Assembly (NCBI RefSeq): GCF_003121925.1
Contig: NZ_QEWR01000002.1
Span: forward strand, 868,001-932,000
Direction of reading: 5' to 3'
DNA length: 64,000 nt
From: Ignatzschineria indica
GTDB taxonomy: Bacteria; Pseudomonadota; Gammaproteobacteria; Cardiobacteriales; Wohlfahrtiimonadaceae
This document shows, one piece after another, positions 21,028 to 29,438 of this stretch. Numbering within the stretch: position 1 is the first letter of the stretch; every line of letters begins with the position of its first letter. Below the pieces are notes generated by a model. It made no database searches, was not told the DNA's origin, and saw only the letters and a program-made list of their open reading frames with translations. Made by a program: the position numbers and the translations under genes.

Positions 21028-21584
21028 TCTCTGCCTCAATCTTTTACGTAATAGGTTAGTAATCTATAATTTGCAATCTGTAATTAGTAATATGTGAGCT
21101 ATCATCAATAATCTCCGATCATCTGTAATGTTCTATCGATTACTAATAAATAAACATGATAAATAAACATATATGGTGATCATTAACTGTTTTTTAACAC
21201 GCTCATTGATCTTATGCTCATTTTTATCACCACATTATACCCCAATCCATGAAAGCAAATTCTCTTTGAATCTTAAGTTCACCTTTAATAGAGACCCTTA
21301 GTGGCAATTCTTTAGTGCCGATTCCCAAAGGTAGATCTCCTAAACAGCTGATAGATAGGATCCTCAATCTCTTCATCTAGTTACTTTGGGTAATTACTAA
21401 TAGTGACAATTAATCGTATTATTTCTAATAAGTCTATTTCTAATAAGTCTTATTAATTAATCTAATTATCCATCTATCACCTCTTTCTTAACAGATTATT
21501 CATCCATAGAGAGAACCTCATAGAAAAAGAGTTTGTCGGAGAATCCGATCTTTAATCACCTATTCAATGTTCTTAAGGAATACT
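21028..21584. other. Intergenic region between divergent pepD and modA
   Basis: About 550 bp containing both promoters. A perfect 15-bp tandem duplication ATTTCTAATAAGTCT x2 lies at 21421-21450. I could not find a convincing ModE site or molybdenum-cofactor riboswitch. Confidence 0.5.
21421..21450. repeat. 15-bp perfect tandem duplication
   Basis: ATTTCTAATAAGTCT occurs twice head-to-tail with no mismatch, about 135 bp upstream of modA. Confidence 0.95.
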
Positions 21585-22361
21585 ATGTTAAAATTCAAAA
21601 AAACAGCACTTACCCTAATCTTGGCAACTACTGGCGTCTTCGCTAGCGCAGAGAATATCACGCTCTTTGCTGCAGCATCATTACAAAACGCAATTGATGA
21701 GATCAAAGTCGCCTACCAAAAAGAGGATAAAAAAGATGAAATTGAAGCACTCTATGACTCCTCTTCTAACTTAGCACGCCAAATTGAGCAAGGCGCACCG
21801 GCAGATATCTTCATCTCCGCTAATCAGAGCTGGATGAATTATCTTGAGGAGAAAGATCTTCTCGATAATGCAACACGCACCAATATTGTAAAAAATGAGT
21901 TGGCGCTCATTACATTTAATGAAAATCCTATTGAGTATAAAGTTGACTTCTCATCCAATGAGTTTTGGAAAGATGCGCTGGCAAAAACTCGTATCGCACT
22001 AGGCGATCCTGACCATGTTCCGGCAGGTCTCTATGCAAAAGAATCTTTTGAGAAATTAGGTGTTTGGAAAACAGTTGAGCCAAGAGTTGCAGCAGCACAA
22101 AACGTTCGTGCCGCTCTCCTTCTTGTTGAGGTTAAAGAGGCTGACTTAGGGGTTGTCTACTCCTCTGATGCAAGTATTAGCCAAAAGGTTAAAACTGTCA
22201 CAACTTTCCCTGAGGATCTTCATGAGCCTATTGAGTACCCTATCGCAATCATAAAAGATAAGGCAAATCCTGCGGTAGAGGGTTTCTATCATTATCTTTT
22301 AAGTGATGATGCAGCAACAATCTTCAAAAAGTATGGCTTTGCCGTACCTACTAAAAAGTAA
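21585..22361 (+). CDS. modA: Molybdate ABC transporter substrate-binding protein ModA
   Basis: Periplasmic oxyanion-binding protein, 258 residues, with a signal peptide ending around FASA (residue 22). The motifs LFAAASLQNAIDEI, YDSSSNLARQIEQGAPADIFISA, LGDPDHVPAGLYAKE and DLGVVYSSDA are classic ModA. The ATG at 21585, with AAGGA 7 nt upstream, is preferred over an in-frame ATG at 21567, which would put the Shine-Dalgarno inside the gene and spoil the signal peptide. It delivers molybdate to ModBC, but a strong terminator separates it from modB. Confidence 0.94.
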   Translation: MLKFKKTALTLILATTGVFASAENITLFAAASLQNAIDEIKVAYQKEDKKDEIEALYDSSSNLARQIEQGAPADIFISANQSWMNYLEEKDLLDNATRTNIVKNELALITFNENPIEYKVDFSSNEFWKDALAKTRIALGDPDHVPAGLYAKESFEKLGVWKTVEPRVAAAQNVRAALLLVEVKEADLGVVYSSDASISQKVKTVTTFPEDLHEPIEYPIAIIKDKANPAVEGFYHYLLSDDAATIFKKYGFAVPTKK

Positions 22362-22550
22362 GGGATCGATACGAGAGTGATCATCAAAAGATGATGAGAC
22401 ACTTGTAGAGATAATCATATTAATGTTCTCCTAAGCCCTGCTCTACAATAGTAGCAAGGTTAATCAAACAATAAGATGGGATGAACAGTAAAAAATACCA
22501 TGCATTTAGAGTCTCTCTTTAAAATCATCTCTGATTGCTGGTAGAGCCTA

Positions 22551-22597
22551 CATATTCACATAGGTCCCCCTTAACCTATGTGAATATGTTTTTTTAT
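22551..22597 (+). terminator. Strong Rho-independent terminator between modA and modB
   Basis: Perfect 14-bp stem CATATTCACATAGG (22551-22564) with CCTATGTGAATATG (22575-22588), 10-nt loop, followed by TTTTTTTAT. It is plus-strand only, as there is no matching A-run upstream. Confidence 0.93.
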
Positions 22598-22749
22598 ATC
22601 TCTCTCTCTATATATATCTATATCTATATCTCTATGATCTCCCATTCTCTATAATCTCTTGCGCCCCTATCGCATCTCGACAATGAGATTTAACAAGATT
22701 TCTATAATCCATTTCCATCTTAAGTTAACTCAACTAGAGGACTCTATTG

Positions 22750-23442
22750 ATGTTTTTATCAGAGTATGAATGGTCAATCATTCTATTAAGTCTTAAAATT
22801 GGCGGTGTCGCTATTGCAGCAAGCCTTCCGATCGGCATCTTATGCGCTTGGATACTTGCCCGAAAAAACTTCAAAGGGAAAACGATCCTCGATAGCTTTA
22901 TCAATCTCCCACTTGTTCTTCCCCCAGTGGTGATCGGTTATCTTCTTCTGATTACCATGGGTAAAAATGGTTATGTTGGAAAATGGATCAATCAAGTTTT
23001 TGGTATCTCCTTTAGTTTTAACTGGAAAGGTGCGGCACTTGCTTCTGCCGTAGTCTCTTTCCCCCTCTTAGTTCGTGCAATACGGATCAGTTTTGAATCT
23101 ATTGATCGCAATTTAGAATTTGCAGCTCGTAGCCTTGGTGCATCACGACTTAAGATGTTCTTTACCGTAACACTCCCCCTCTCAATGCCGGGAATTATTG
23201 CCGGCGTTGTCCTCGCATTTGCCCGTTCACTCGGAGAATTTGGCGCAACGATCACCTTCGTTTCTAATATTCCGGGAGAGACAAGAACATTACCACTAGC
23301 GATGTACACCCTTATCCAAACACCGAACCAAGAAGCTGAGACAATGCGGCTCTGTATTATCGCCATTGCGATCTCCTTTGTTGCGCTTATTCTCTCTGAA
23401 GCACTTCAGCGAGCCCATAAAAAGCGCTTAGGTTTGGCATAA
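22750..23442 (+). CDS. modB: Molybdate ABC transporter permease ModB
   Basis: Inner-membrane channel subunit, 230 residues with five to six hydrophobic segments. The EAA-loop region AARSLGASRLKMFFTVTLPLSMPGIIAG and the flanking ARSLGEFGATITF are diagnostic for ModB. The ATG at 22750 is preceded by AGAGGA at 8 nt; an in-frame TTG one codon upstream is less likely. modC follows 48 bp later. The 390-bp gap from modA, with a terminator inside, suggests a separate modB promoter or partial read-through. Confidence 0.93.
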   Translation: MFLSEYEWSIILLSLKIGGVAIAASLPIGILCAWILARKNFKGKTILDSFINLPLVLPPVVIGYLLLITMGKNGYVGKWINQVFGISFSFNWKGAALASAVVSFPLLVRAIRISFESIDRNLEFAARSLGASRLKMFFTVTLPLSMPGIIAGVVLAFARSLGEFGATITFVSNIPGETRTLPLAMYTLIQTPNQEAETMRLCIIAIAISFVALILSEALQRAHKKRLGLA

Positions 23443-23490
23443 ATTCTTGGCATTAATTCAATTGGACCTGTAAACAAGAGTCACCATCTT

Positions 23491-24165
23491 ATGATTAAAA
23501 TAGATATTACCCACCGATTCCAAGACTTTACTTTTCAAGCTGATTTGACACTTCCCCCTAAAGGAATCACCTCTATCTTCGGGCCATCAGGATCTGGAAA
23601 AACCACCCTTCTTAACTTTATCTCCGGCAAGATGACACCTCAAGAAGGCGTTATTGAGATCAACGATAAAACTATATTAGATACCAATAAGAAGATCTCC
23701 CTCCCGATTCATAAACGGGGTATCGGTTATGTATTTCAAGATCCAACACTCTTTCCCCACTACTCTGTTGAAAAAAATCTCCACTATGGGATGAAAGCGC
23801 AAGATGATCTACTCTTTGAAGATATTGTGACACTTCTTGGAATTAAACCACTCCTCAAAAAACGAATCGCTTATCTCTCAGGTGGAGAAAAACAAAGAAT
23901 CTCTATCGGTCGTGCACTTCTTAGCTCTCCCAATATTCTCTTAATGGATGAACCATTATCAGCACTCGACCAAGCAAGAAAAGAGGAGATTTTAAGTTAC
24001 CTTATTGAGATCCCCGATCGTTTCAACATTCCGATTCTCTATGTCACCCATAATGTGAAAGAAGCACTCTTTCTCTCCCATTCGTTCATCGCTGTAGATA
24101 AAGGGATTATGCGCCTTAAACCGATTGCAGAAATTGAAGGCTTCTATGAAAAAGAGAAATCCTAG
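23491..24165 (+). CDS. modC: Molybdate ABC transporter ATPase ModC, short form without TOBE domain
   Basis: ABC ATPase of only 224 residues. Walker A GPSGSGKTT, Q-loop YVFQDPTLFPH, signature LSGGEKQRISIGRALL, Walker B LLMDEPLSALD and the switch histidine in YVTHNVKEA are all intact. Family members usually run to about 350 residues with a C-terminal molybdate-binding (TOBE/MOP) regulatory domain; here the protein stops soon after the ATPase core. Its position after modA and modB supports the molybdate assignment. The ribosome-binding site is weak. Loss of the regulatory domain may remove substrate trans-inhibition. Confidence 0.88.
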   Translation: MIKIDITHRFQDFTFQADLTLPPKGITSIFGPSGSGKTTLLNFISGKMTPQEGVIEINDKTILDTNKKISLPIHKRGIGYVFQDPTLFPHYSVEKNLHYGMKAQDDLLFEDIVTLLGIKPLLKKRIAYLSGGEKQRISIGRALLSSPNILLMDEPLSALDQARKEEILSYLIEIPDRFNIPILYVTHNVKEALFLSHSFIAVDKGIMRLKPIAEIEGFYEKEKS

Positions 24166-24435
24166 ATAGAAATAGATTAACGTGACCCCACAATGTCACG
24201 AACATGAAGTAAACATTGAACAAATATACTCACAAGATTTTTTTATAAGATTCAATGAGATGCTCGCTAAAATCTCTAATAACCCCTATAGATTCAATAG
24301 GCTCGACAAGTTCAAAAACTTTAATGAGAATAATAAGCTCAATAAAGATTATTGCTAAAAATTATTACTGAAGATTATTAATAATAGAGTATAGTAACCA
24401 ACTAACTAGGGTAAAATTCAGATAAGGATCTATTT

Positions 24436-24966
24436 ATGATGGCATCGTTAGCTCGATTGATAACTCGATCAACATTACAAGCGACTCTCTTAATTCTCAT
24501 CACGCTCCTCTCACTCTCCTCTATTACAGAAGCAAAAGGGAAAGTGAAGGAGACACCTGCCGATCGAATTGCAAATGCATACCTTTTCTACTGCCAACAA
24601 GAGGAGATCGCCAACGATGATTATTGCCAATGTGTCGCTAATGTCTATCGCGATAACCTTCCCACCATTCCTCTTGATAAACGAGAAGAGAAGTTTTTAA
24701 TTGTGGCACTCAGTGGCAAACTCTCCTATGCCAATATTAAAGAGTCCGATTTCCCTTTTATTGAGAATTTGATGGAGAAAATTGATGATCCTCGATTTGA
24801 AGAGGGTTTTGCTCACTGCGCTGCTTATAACGAAGAGCTCTTTATCGAAGAGGTTGAAGAGATCAACGAGAATGACTCGCCTATGAGTGCAGATCAAATT
24901 CGCGCCATTGAAGAGATTGAAGCGATCGAGATGGAAGAGATGGATGATGAAGAGATCTATCAGTAG
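24436..24966 (+). CDS. Hypothetical exported acidic protein with Cys motif
   Basis: A 176-residue protein with an N-terminal signal peptide (hydrophobic stretch at about residues 15-30, ending near ITEAKG). The mature part contains FYCQQEEIANDDYCQCVANVYRDN with three cysteines and a fourth in FAHCAAY, and a strongly acidic, Glu/Met-rich C-terminus. AAGGAT lies upstream of two adjacent ATGs, either of which could start it. I recognise no family. It stands alone after modC with an inverted repeat CGTGAC-8 nt-GTCACG (24180-24199) upstream. The cysteines would suit a periplasmic disulfide or metal site, but this is speculation. Confidence 0.65.
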   Translation: MMASLARLITRSTLQATLLILITLLSLSSITEAKGKVKETPADRIANAYLFYCQQEEIANDDYCQCVANVYRDNLPTIPLDKREEKFLIVALSGKLSYANIKESDFPFIENLMEKIDDPRFEEGFAHCAAYNEELFIEEVEEINENDSPMSADQIRAIEEIEAIEMEEMDDEEIYQ

Positions 24967-25090
24967 GAATCAATAAGTGAGGGTCTATGACTAGAGGTCT
25001 GTAAATAGAGATCAGTGAAGTATCTCCCAAAGATTATCGATAGCACAAATCACTATAAGAGAAGTGACTATAAGAGAGAAATAACTACAA

Positions 25091-25111
25091 TAAAGAGTAA
25101 AGAGTAAAGAG
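25091..25111. repeat. 7-bp tandem repeat (TAAAGAG)3
   Basis: Three perfect TAAAGAG copies between the two hypothetical genes. A GGGGC-11 nt-GCCCC hairpin at 25117-25137 follows and may weakly terminate the minus-strand gene. Confidence 0.9.
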
Positions 25112-25142
25112 TACTTAGGGGCTGATTACTTTTGCCCCTTTT

Positions 25143-25640
25143 CTATTGCCCCTTTTCTATCTGTTCAACCGATTCCCTCTTACCTTCTGAACTACTCTTT
25201 CCCTCTTTACCTTCAGCTTCATCGCTTGAGTGAGCGTCTGACTCCTGAACCCATGCATCCCAATCATCCCATGATTTCCAGTGATCTTCCTCCTCACGCG
25301 CTCCCTGCCCATCTACAAAGTCAGTATCATCAAAAGAGTCTTTCGATGGAAGAGGCGTGGGATTTTCTGCCTCATAACGGCGTAGGCGTCGCATATCAAG
25401 ATAGGGAAGAATAAAGAGCCAGAAGATCATAAAGAGAACCCCAAGGCTCCAATGAATCCAAAAACAGATCACCAGTAGTACTAAATTACCTAAACCGGAG
25501 AAGATCATTCTCGAATAGCTCATCTTCTGAAAGTCACGATTGAGAATCTTACGCCCACTCCCCTTTTTTGAAGAGAGATGCTTCTCATCTACAACGCCAT
25601 TACGGCTCATATTTTTATTATCTCTACTATCTCTTCTCAT
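25143..25640 (-). CDS. Hypothetical membrane protein with acidic tail
   Basis: A 165-residue protein with a basic N-terminus (about 44 residues), two closely spaced hydrophobic segments (about residues 48-63 and 65-80, GNLVLLVICFWIHW and LGVLFMIFWLFILPYL) and a long acidic, Ser/Glu-rich tail containing DHWKSWDDWDAWVQE. No family is recognised. The ATG overlaps the end of the MATE gene by 14 bp, with AAGGGGGGAG at good spacing, so it is co-transcribed and possibly co-translated with the exporter. The topology suggests both ends face the cytoplasm; the function is unknown. Confidence 0.68.
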   Translation of the reverse strand: MRRDSRDNKNMSRNGVVDEKHLSSKKGSGRKILNRDFQKMSYSRMIFSGLGNLVLLVICFWIHWSLGVLFMIFWLFILPYLDMRRLRRYEAENPTPLPSKDSFDDTDFVDGQGAREEEDHWKSWDDWDAWVQESDAHSSDEAEGKEGKSSSEGKRESVEQIEKGQ

Positions 25641-27027
25641 TGATCTCCCCCCTTAATCTCATCTTTTTAAACTCACGTAATTGTAACCATAAGAGCAATC
25701 CAGCCAAGAATGCTGAAAGAAAGTCAGCAGTTGGAATAGCTGCCCAAACACCATCAATTTCAGGAAAACCCCAATGAGGAACTAAACTTGGCAAGATAAA
25801 AAGCGCTGGAATCAGAAAGATAATCTGCCGACTTAAACTTAAGAAGATCGAGTGCCCTACCATTCCAATACTCTGAAAGAAGATTGTCACCACCATCTGA
25901 AAGCCGACTAGCGGAAAGAGTATGGTCACAATTCGAATTGAGCTCATTGTCACAAGTGCCAACTCTTCAGAAGGATTAAAGGGTTTTACCACCAATGCCG
26001 GGAAAAAGACCCCAATAATAGCGGCGATCAAACCGATACAGATGCCAACCTTAATCGTATAAAGAAGCGCTTCCCTTAAACGATCAAATGCACCCGCACC
26101 ATAGCTATACCCTACAATAGGCTGCATTCCCTGCGTTAACCCTAAAAGTACTAACACCACCAACATTAAGGTGATATTAGCAATCGTATAAGCCGCAACA
26201 CCGATCGATCCCCCATAAACCTTCACCTGACGAATCATAATAAAGATAATAGCCGCTGAGACCACATTCATAATAAAGGGAGACATCCCGATACTTAGCA
26301 CCGCTTTCGTAATAGACCAGTTGTAACGAATCTTTGCAAGTCGAAACCGTAATAGTGTTGAACGACTCATAAAGTGAGCCATCACAAAAATGGTCCCCAC
26401 AACCATCGAAAGTACAATAGAGATGGCGGCACCTTTAATTCCCCACTCTAAAACATAGATAAAAAGTGGCGCTAAAATAAGATTGATCAATAGCGTTAGC
26501 AACATGGTATACATCGCTTTTCGCGGATGCCCTGAGGCTCGCATCATATTGTTAAAGCTAAAACAGAGATTAGAGAAGATTGCACCGGGAAGAAAGTAGC
26601 GTAAAAAATCATGAGTATATTGATAAGTAAACTCATCAGCCCCTAAGAGATAGACTAACTGGTCGAGAAATAGAAACATTCCGTAAGAGACCGTTAAAGT
26701 GATCGTTAAAGTGAGGAGAAGAGAGGTCCCGACAACAGACTCTGCCCGATCATAATCTTCATTACCAAGGTAGATCGAAATTCGGCTTCCCGCACCTGCC
26801 CCCACTAACATTCCAAAGGCGGCAATCATGGTCATAACTGGAAGCGCTATTCCCATCGCACTCAATGCATGATCATCGAGATACTCGGCATTTCCAACAA
26901 AGTATCGGGTGATAATATTGTAGAGTGCTGCCACACTACTGCCGATAATTGCAGGGAGTGAGTATTTCCACAATAATTTTTTAATGGGAGCTTCTCTTAA
27001 CTCCTGTAACTGATCTGTTTTCGCCAT
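25627..27027 (-). CDS. MATE-family multidrug/Na+ antiporter
   Basis: A 466-residue polytopic inner-membrane protein with about twelve hydrophobic segments in two homologous halves. The opening PIKKLLWKYSLPAIIGSSVAALYNII and the GMLVGAGAGSRIS and GLTQGMQPIVGYSYGAG segments match the MATE superfamily, in the branch of NorM/DinF-like bacterial exporters. It would export cationic compounds using sodium or proton gradients; substrates cannot be told from sequence. AAGGAT precedes the ATG. The overlapping downstream gene encodes a small membrane protein. Confidence 0.9.
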   Translation of the reverse strand: MAKTDQLQELREAPIKKLLWKYSLPAIIGSSVAALYNIITRYFVGNAEYLDDHALSAMGIALPVMTMIAAFGMLVGAGAGSRISIYLGNEDYDRAESVVGTSLLLTLTITLTVSYGMFLFLDQLVYLLGADEFTYQYTHDFLRYFLPGAIFSNLCFSFNNMMRASGHPRKAMYTMLLTLLINLILAPLFIYVLEWGIKGAAISIVLSMVVGTIFVMAHFMSRSTLLRFRLAKIRYNWSITKAVLSIGMSPFIMNVVSAAIIFIMIRQVKVYGGSIGVAAYTIANITLMLVVLVLLGLTQGMQPIVGYSYGAGAFDRLREALLYTIKVGICIGLIAAIIGVFFPALVVKPFNPSEELALVTMSSIRIVTILFPLVGFQMVVTIFFQSIGMVGHSIFLSLSRQIIFLIPALFILPSLVPHWGFPEIDGVWAAIPTADFLSAFLAGLLLWLQLREFKKMRLRGEINEKR

Positions 27028-27064
27028 ATAATCCTTATTTTTTTATCGCAGTTTCTATCTCTGT

Positions 27065-27094
27065 TTCTACTTCTACTTCTACTTCTACTTCTAT
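27065..27094. repeat. (TTCTAC)4-5 hexanucleotide repeat
   Basis: Four perfect TTCTAC units and one TTCTAT lie between recD and the MATE gene. They are followed by degenerate ATCTACTGAT units to about 27138. Confidence 0.9.
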
Positions 27095-27201
27095 ATCTGT
27101 ATCTACTGATATATCTACTGATCTATCTGCTGATCTATTATTAGTGCATCTATTGATAATTCATTGCCTTGCGATCACACCTATTTTAATAGAGAAACTC
27201 T

Positions 27202-29436
27202 CTATGACAATCTTAAAATCGCTTGAGACAGTCTATCATGAATTGCACTATAACGATCGACTCTCCCCATTAATGCTGCTTTAAGCGCAGCACTACTGGC
27301 AAAGAGATGTACGGATGATCGTGCCCTTGTAACCCCCGTATAGAAGAGTTCTTTTGTTAAAAATCGCGAAGGGTCATCGCCTAAAAAGAGCATCACTTTC
27401 TGAAACTCACTTCCCTGTGATTTATGAATCGTCATCGCAAATGCAGGTTCAAATTTCGGCAGTGCATGAATTGAGAAGACCCGTGCGGAATCGACCCCTT
27501 CAAAATAAGCCCGTAGATTTCCTTCCTCATTCTCTAAAATTAATCCTATATCACCGTTAAAAAGTTGATGATCGATACTATTATGGGTAACCATAATCGG
27601 TAATCCATGAAAAAACTCTCGAGAATAAAGTTTTGGAAAAAGGGTCTTTCGTATCAACTCATTCAAAGCGACCGCCCCATACTCGCCCGTTCTTCTTGCA
27701 CTTAAGACACCAAGTTGATTAAAGAGTTTAAAAGCCTCTTCCGCAAACTCGATTCCTCTTCCTTTAGGCAAAAGGGTTAAATAATCGCTATAAGCCGCTT
27801 TAAAATAGGATTCCAACTCAGCAGGAATAGCAGGTAGTTGGCTCCAAAAAAGTGATCCTTCTCCCCCTTGCAGATCAAGTGGAGATGATACCTTTTTAAA
27901 GAGAGAATCAACCCGTTGATATCGGGCCTCTGCACCACTATCTCCCTCATGATTAATTTCCCGTGCTAATGCACCTAATGCCGAATCATCACGGAAACGA
28001 TAGCTCTTCTTCAGAAAGCTTAGATAATTAAAAGCAGCACAATGGGGCAAGACCGGCACATCAGTCAAAGGTTCCTCAATTAAATGTTGAAGCTGCTCAT
28101 AATGATCGGGCGAATAATTCTCCTTCGCACAGAGCTCATGCATAATGGCGCCCGCTTCTACCGATGCAAGTTGATCTTTATCTCCTAAAAAGATTACTCG
28201 CCCCTTCTCCGGCAATGCCTCAATCAATTGCACTAACATCTGCTGATCAATCATAGATGCTTCATCCACCACAAGAAGATCGAAACTCAAAGGGTTAAAA
28301 CGATCAAAATGGGGCTTTCGCGTGAGTGGGTCAATTCGAAGAAGACGATGAATGGTCTGCCCACTATAAGGAATGAGCGCCAATCGCTCACGAATCAAGC
28401 GCTCCTCTTCCTCTGGCAATGTGGAGATTTCTGCTTGTAGAGCACGAATCTGCCCTAAAATCGATTCCGAAAGACGCGCCGCAGCTTTCCCTGTAGGTGC
28501 CGTTAAGAGAATAGTAAAAGGCTGCTTACACCCTTGAGACTCACGCTGCATAAAGTGGAGATCCACCAAGATCTGCGCAATCTTAAAAACAGTCGTGGTC
28601 TTTCCTGTTCCGGGTCCCCCTGAAATGACAGAGAGTCGATTTAAGAGAACATTCGCAGCAGAAAATTTTTGCCAATTGAGGCGAGTCTCGCTCTCACTCT
28701 TCGCTTGACGACTCTTCTCAGCCATAAAATAGTGATTAAGGCGCTCCTTTAAAAAAGAGACCTCTCTATCACTTAAAACGATTGAACGATCCTGAGCAAA
28801 GAAGTCGATAATAACGCTCTCCTGCTCATAATTACGATCGAGATAGAGGATATCTCCCACCCGTACAAGCGGAAGATCGATCGACTCTAATACCGTTTGC
28901 CAAAATTGCGCTAGCGCCATCTGCTCTTCCGATATTGTCAGCGCTTTTCGTAACGTCTTCGCACCTAACAGCAGAGAGACAAATCCAAAGATAATCGCCA
29001 TTCGCGCAGGATCTTCTACCTCCTGAAACCACTGTTTAGGATTGTAAAGATGGGTAACAGGAAGTGCGGTATGACCATAACCATAAGCACGACTCAGTAA
29101 CAGTAGTAAAAAGGTGTAACCAAGCCAATGTCGAGGAGAAGTTATCGGACTGTTTTGCCCTATAAAATCAGCAAAATAGAGATCGATATAATTAAAATAA
29201 CGCCGCTCAACTAACTGTTGCAGCCATGATTTCAACCCTCTCTCTAAGGCGCGTCGCTCTTCTTCTCCCAGAGTCTCTTTTTCTAATAACCTCTCTAAAG
29301 CCTCACTCTCTGGAAAGAGCTGTTGAAAATAGGATAATGCCGGCATTCTATCTACCACGACCTCTTTCCGCATGCGCTCTTCTTGTACTCCCTCTTTTTG
29401 TACTCTCTCTTCTTGACTCAATCTATCACTCATCAT
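27202..29436 (-). CDS. recD: Exonuclease V alpha subunit RecD
   Basis: 5'-3' helicase of the RecBCD recombination and repair complex, 744 residues, somewhat longer than E. coli RecD. Walker A ISGGPGTGKTTT at about residue 270, Walker B LLVVDEASMID and the C-terminal superfamily 1 motifs (AMTIHKSQGSEF, YTGVTRAR) are all present. It starts two bases after the recB stop, with GGAG overlapping the end of recB, so the two are translationally coupled. recC is not next to them. Confidence 0.93.
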   Translation of the reverse strand: MMSDRLSQEERVQKEGVQEERMRKEVVVDRMPALSYFQQLFPESEALERLLEKETLGEEERRALERGLKSWLQQLVERRYFNYIDLYFADFIGQNSPITSPRHWLGYTFLLLLLSRAYGYGHTALPVTHLYNPKQWFQEVEDPARMAIIFGFVSLLLGAKTLRKALTISEEQMALAQFWQTVLESIDLPLVRVGDILYLDRNYEQESVIIDFFAQDRSIVLSDREVSFLKERLNHYFMAEKSRQAKSESETRLNWQKFSAANVLLNRLSVISGGPGTGKTTTVFKIAQILVDLHFMQRESQGCKQPFTILLTAPTGKAAARLSESILGQIRALQAEISTLPEEEERLIRERLALIPYSGQTIHRLLRIDPLTRKPHFDRFNPLSFDLLVVDEASMIDQQMLVQLIEALPEKGRVIFLGDKDQLASVEAGAIMHELCAKENYSPDHYEQLQHLIEEPLTDVPVLPHCAAFNYLSFLKKSYRFRDDSALGALAREINHEGDSGAEARYQRVDSLFKKVSSPLDLQGGEGSLFWSQLPAIPAELESYFKAAYSDYLTLLPKGRGIEFAEEAFKLFNQLGVLSARRTGEYGAVALNELIRKTLFPKLYSREFFHGLPIMVTHNSIDHQLFNGDIGLILENEEGNLRAYFEGVDSARVFSIHALPKFEPAFAMTIHKSQGSEFQKVMLFLGDDPSRFLTKELFYTGVTRARSSVHLFASSAALKAALMGRVDRYSAIHDRLSQAILRLS

Positions 29437-29438
29437 TT

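Noticed and set aside
21028-21584. Molybdenum-cofactor riboswitch or ModE operator before modA
   Set aside because: I could not match the conserved elements of either.
22600-22640. TCTATA-rich tract before modB as a functional element
   Set aside because: Simple low-complexity sequence following the terminator; no specific site can be argued.
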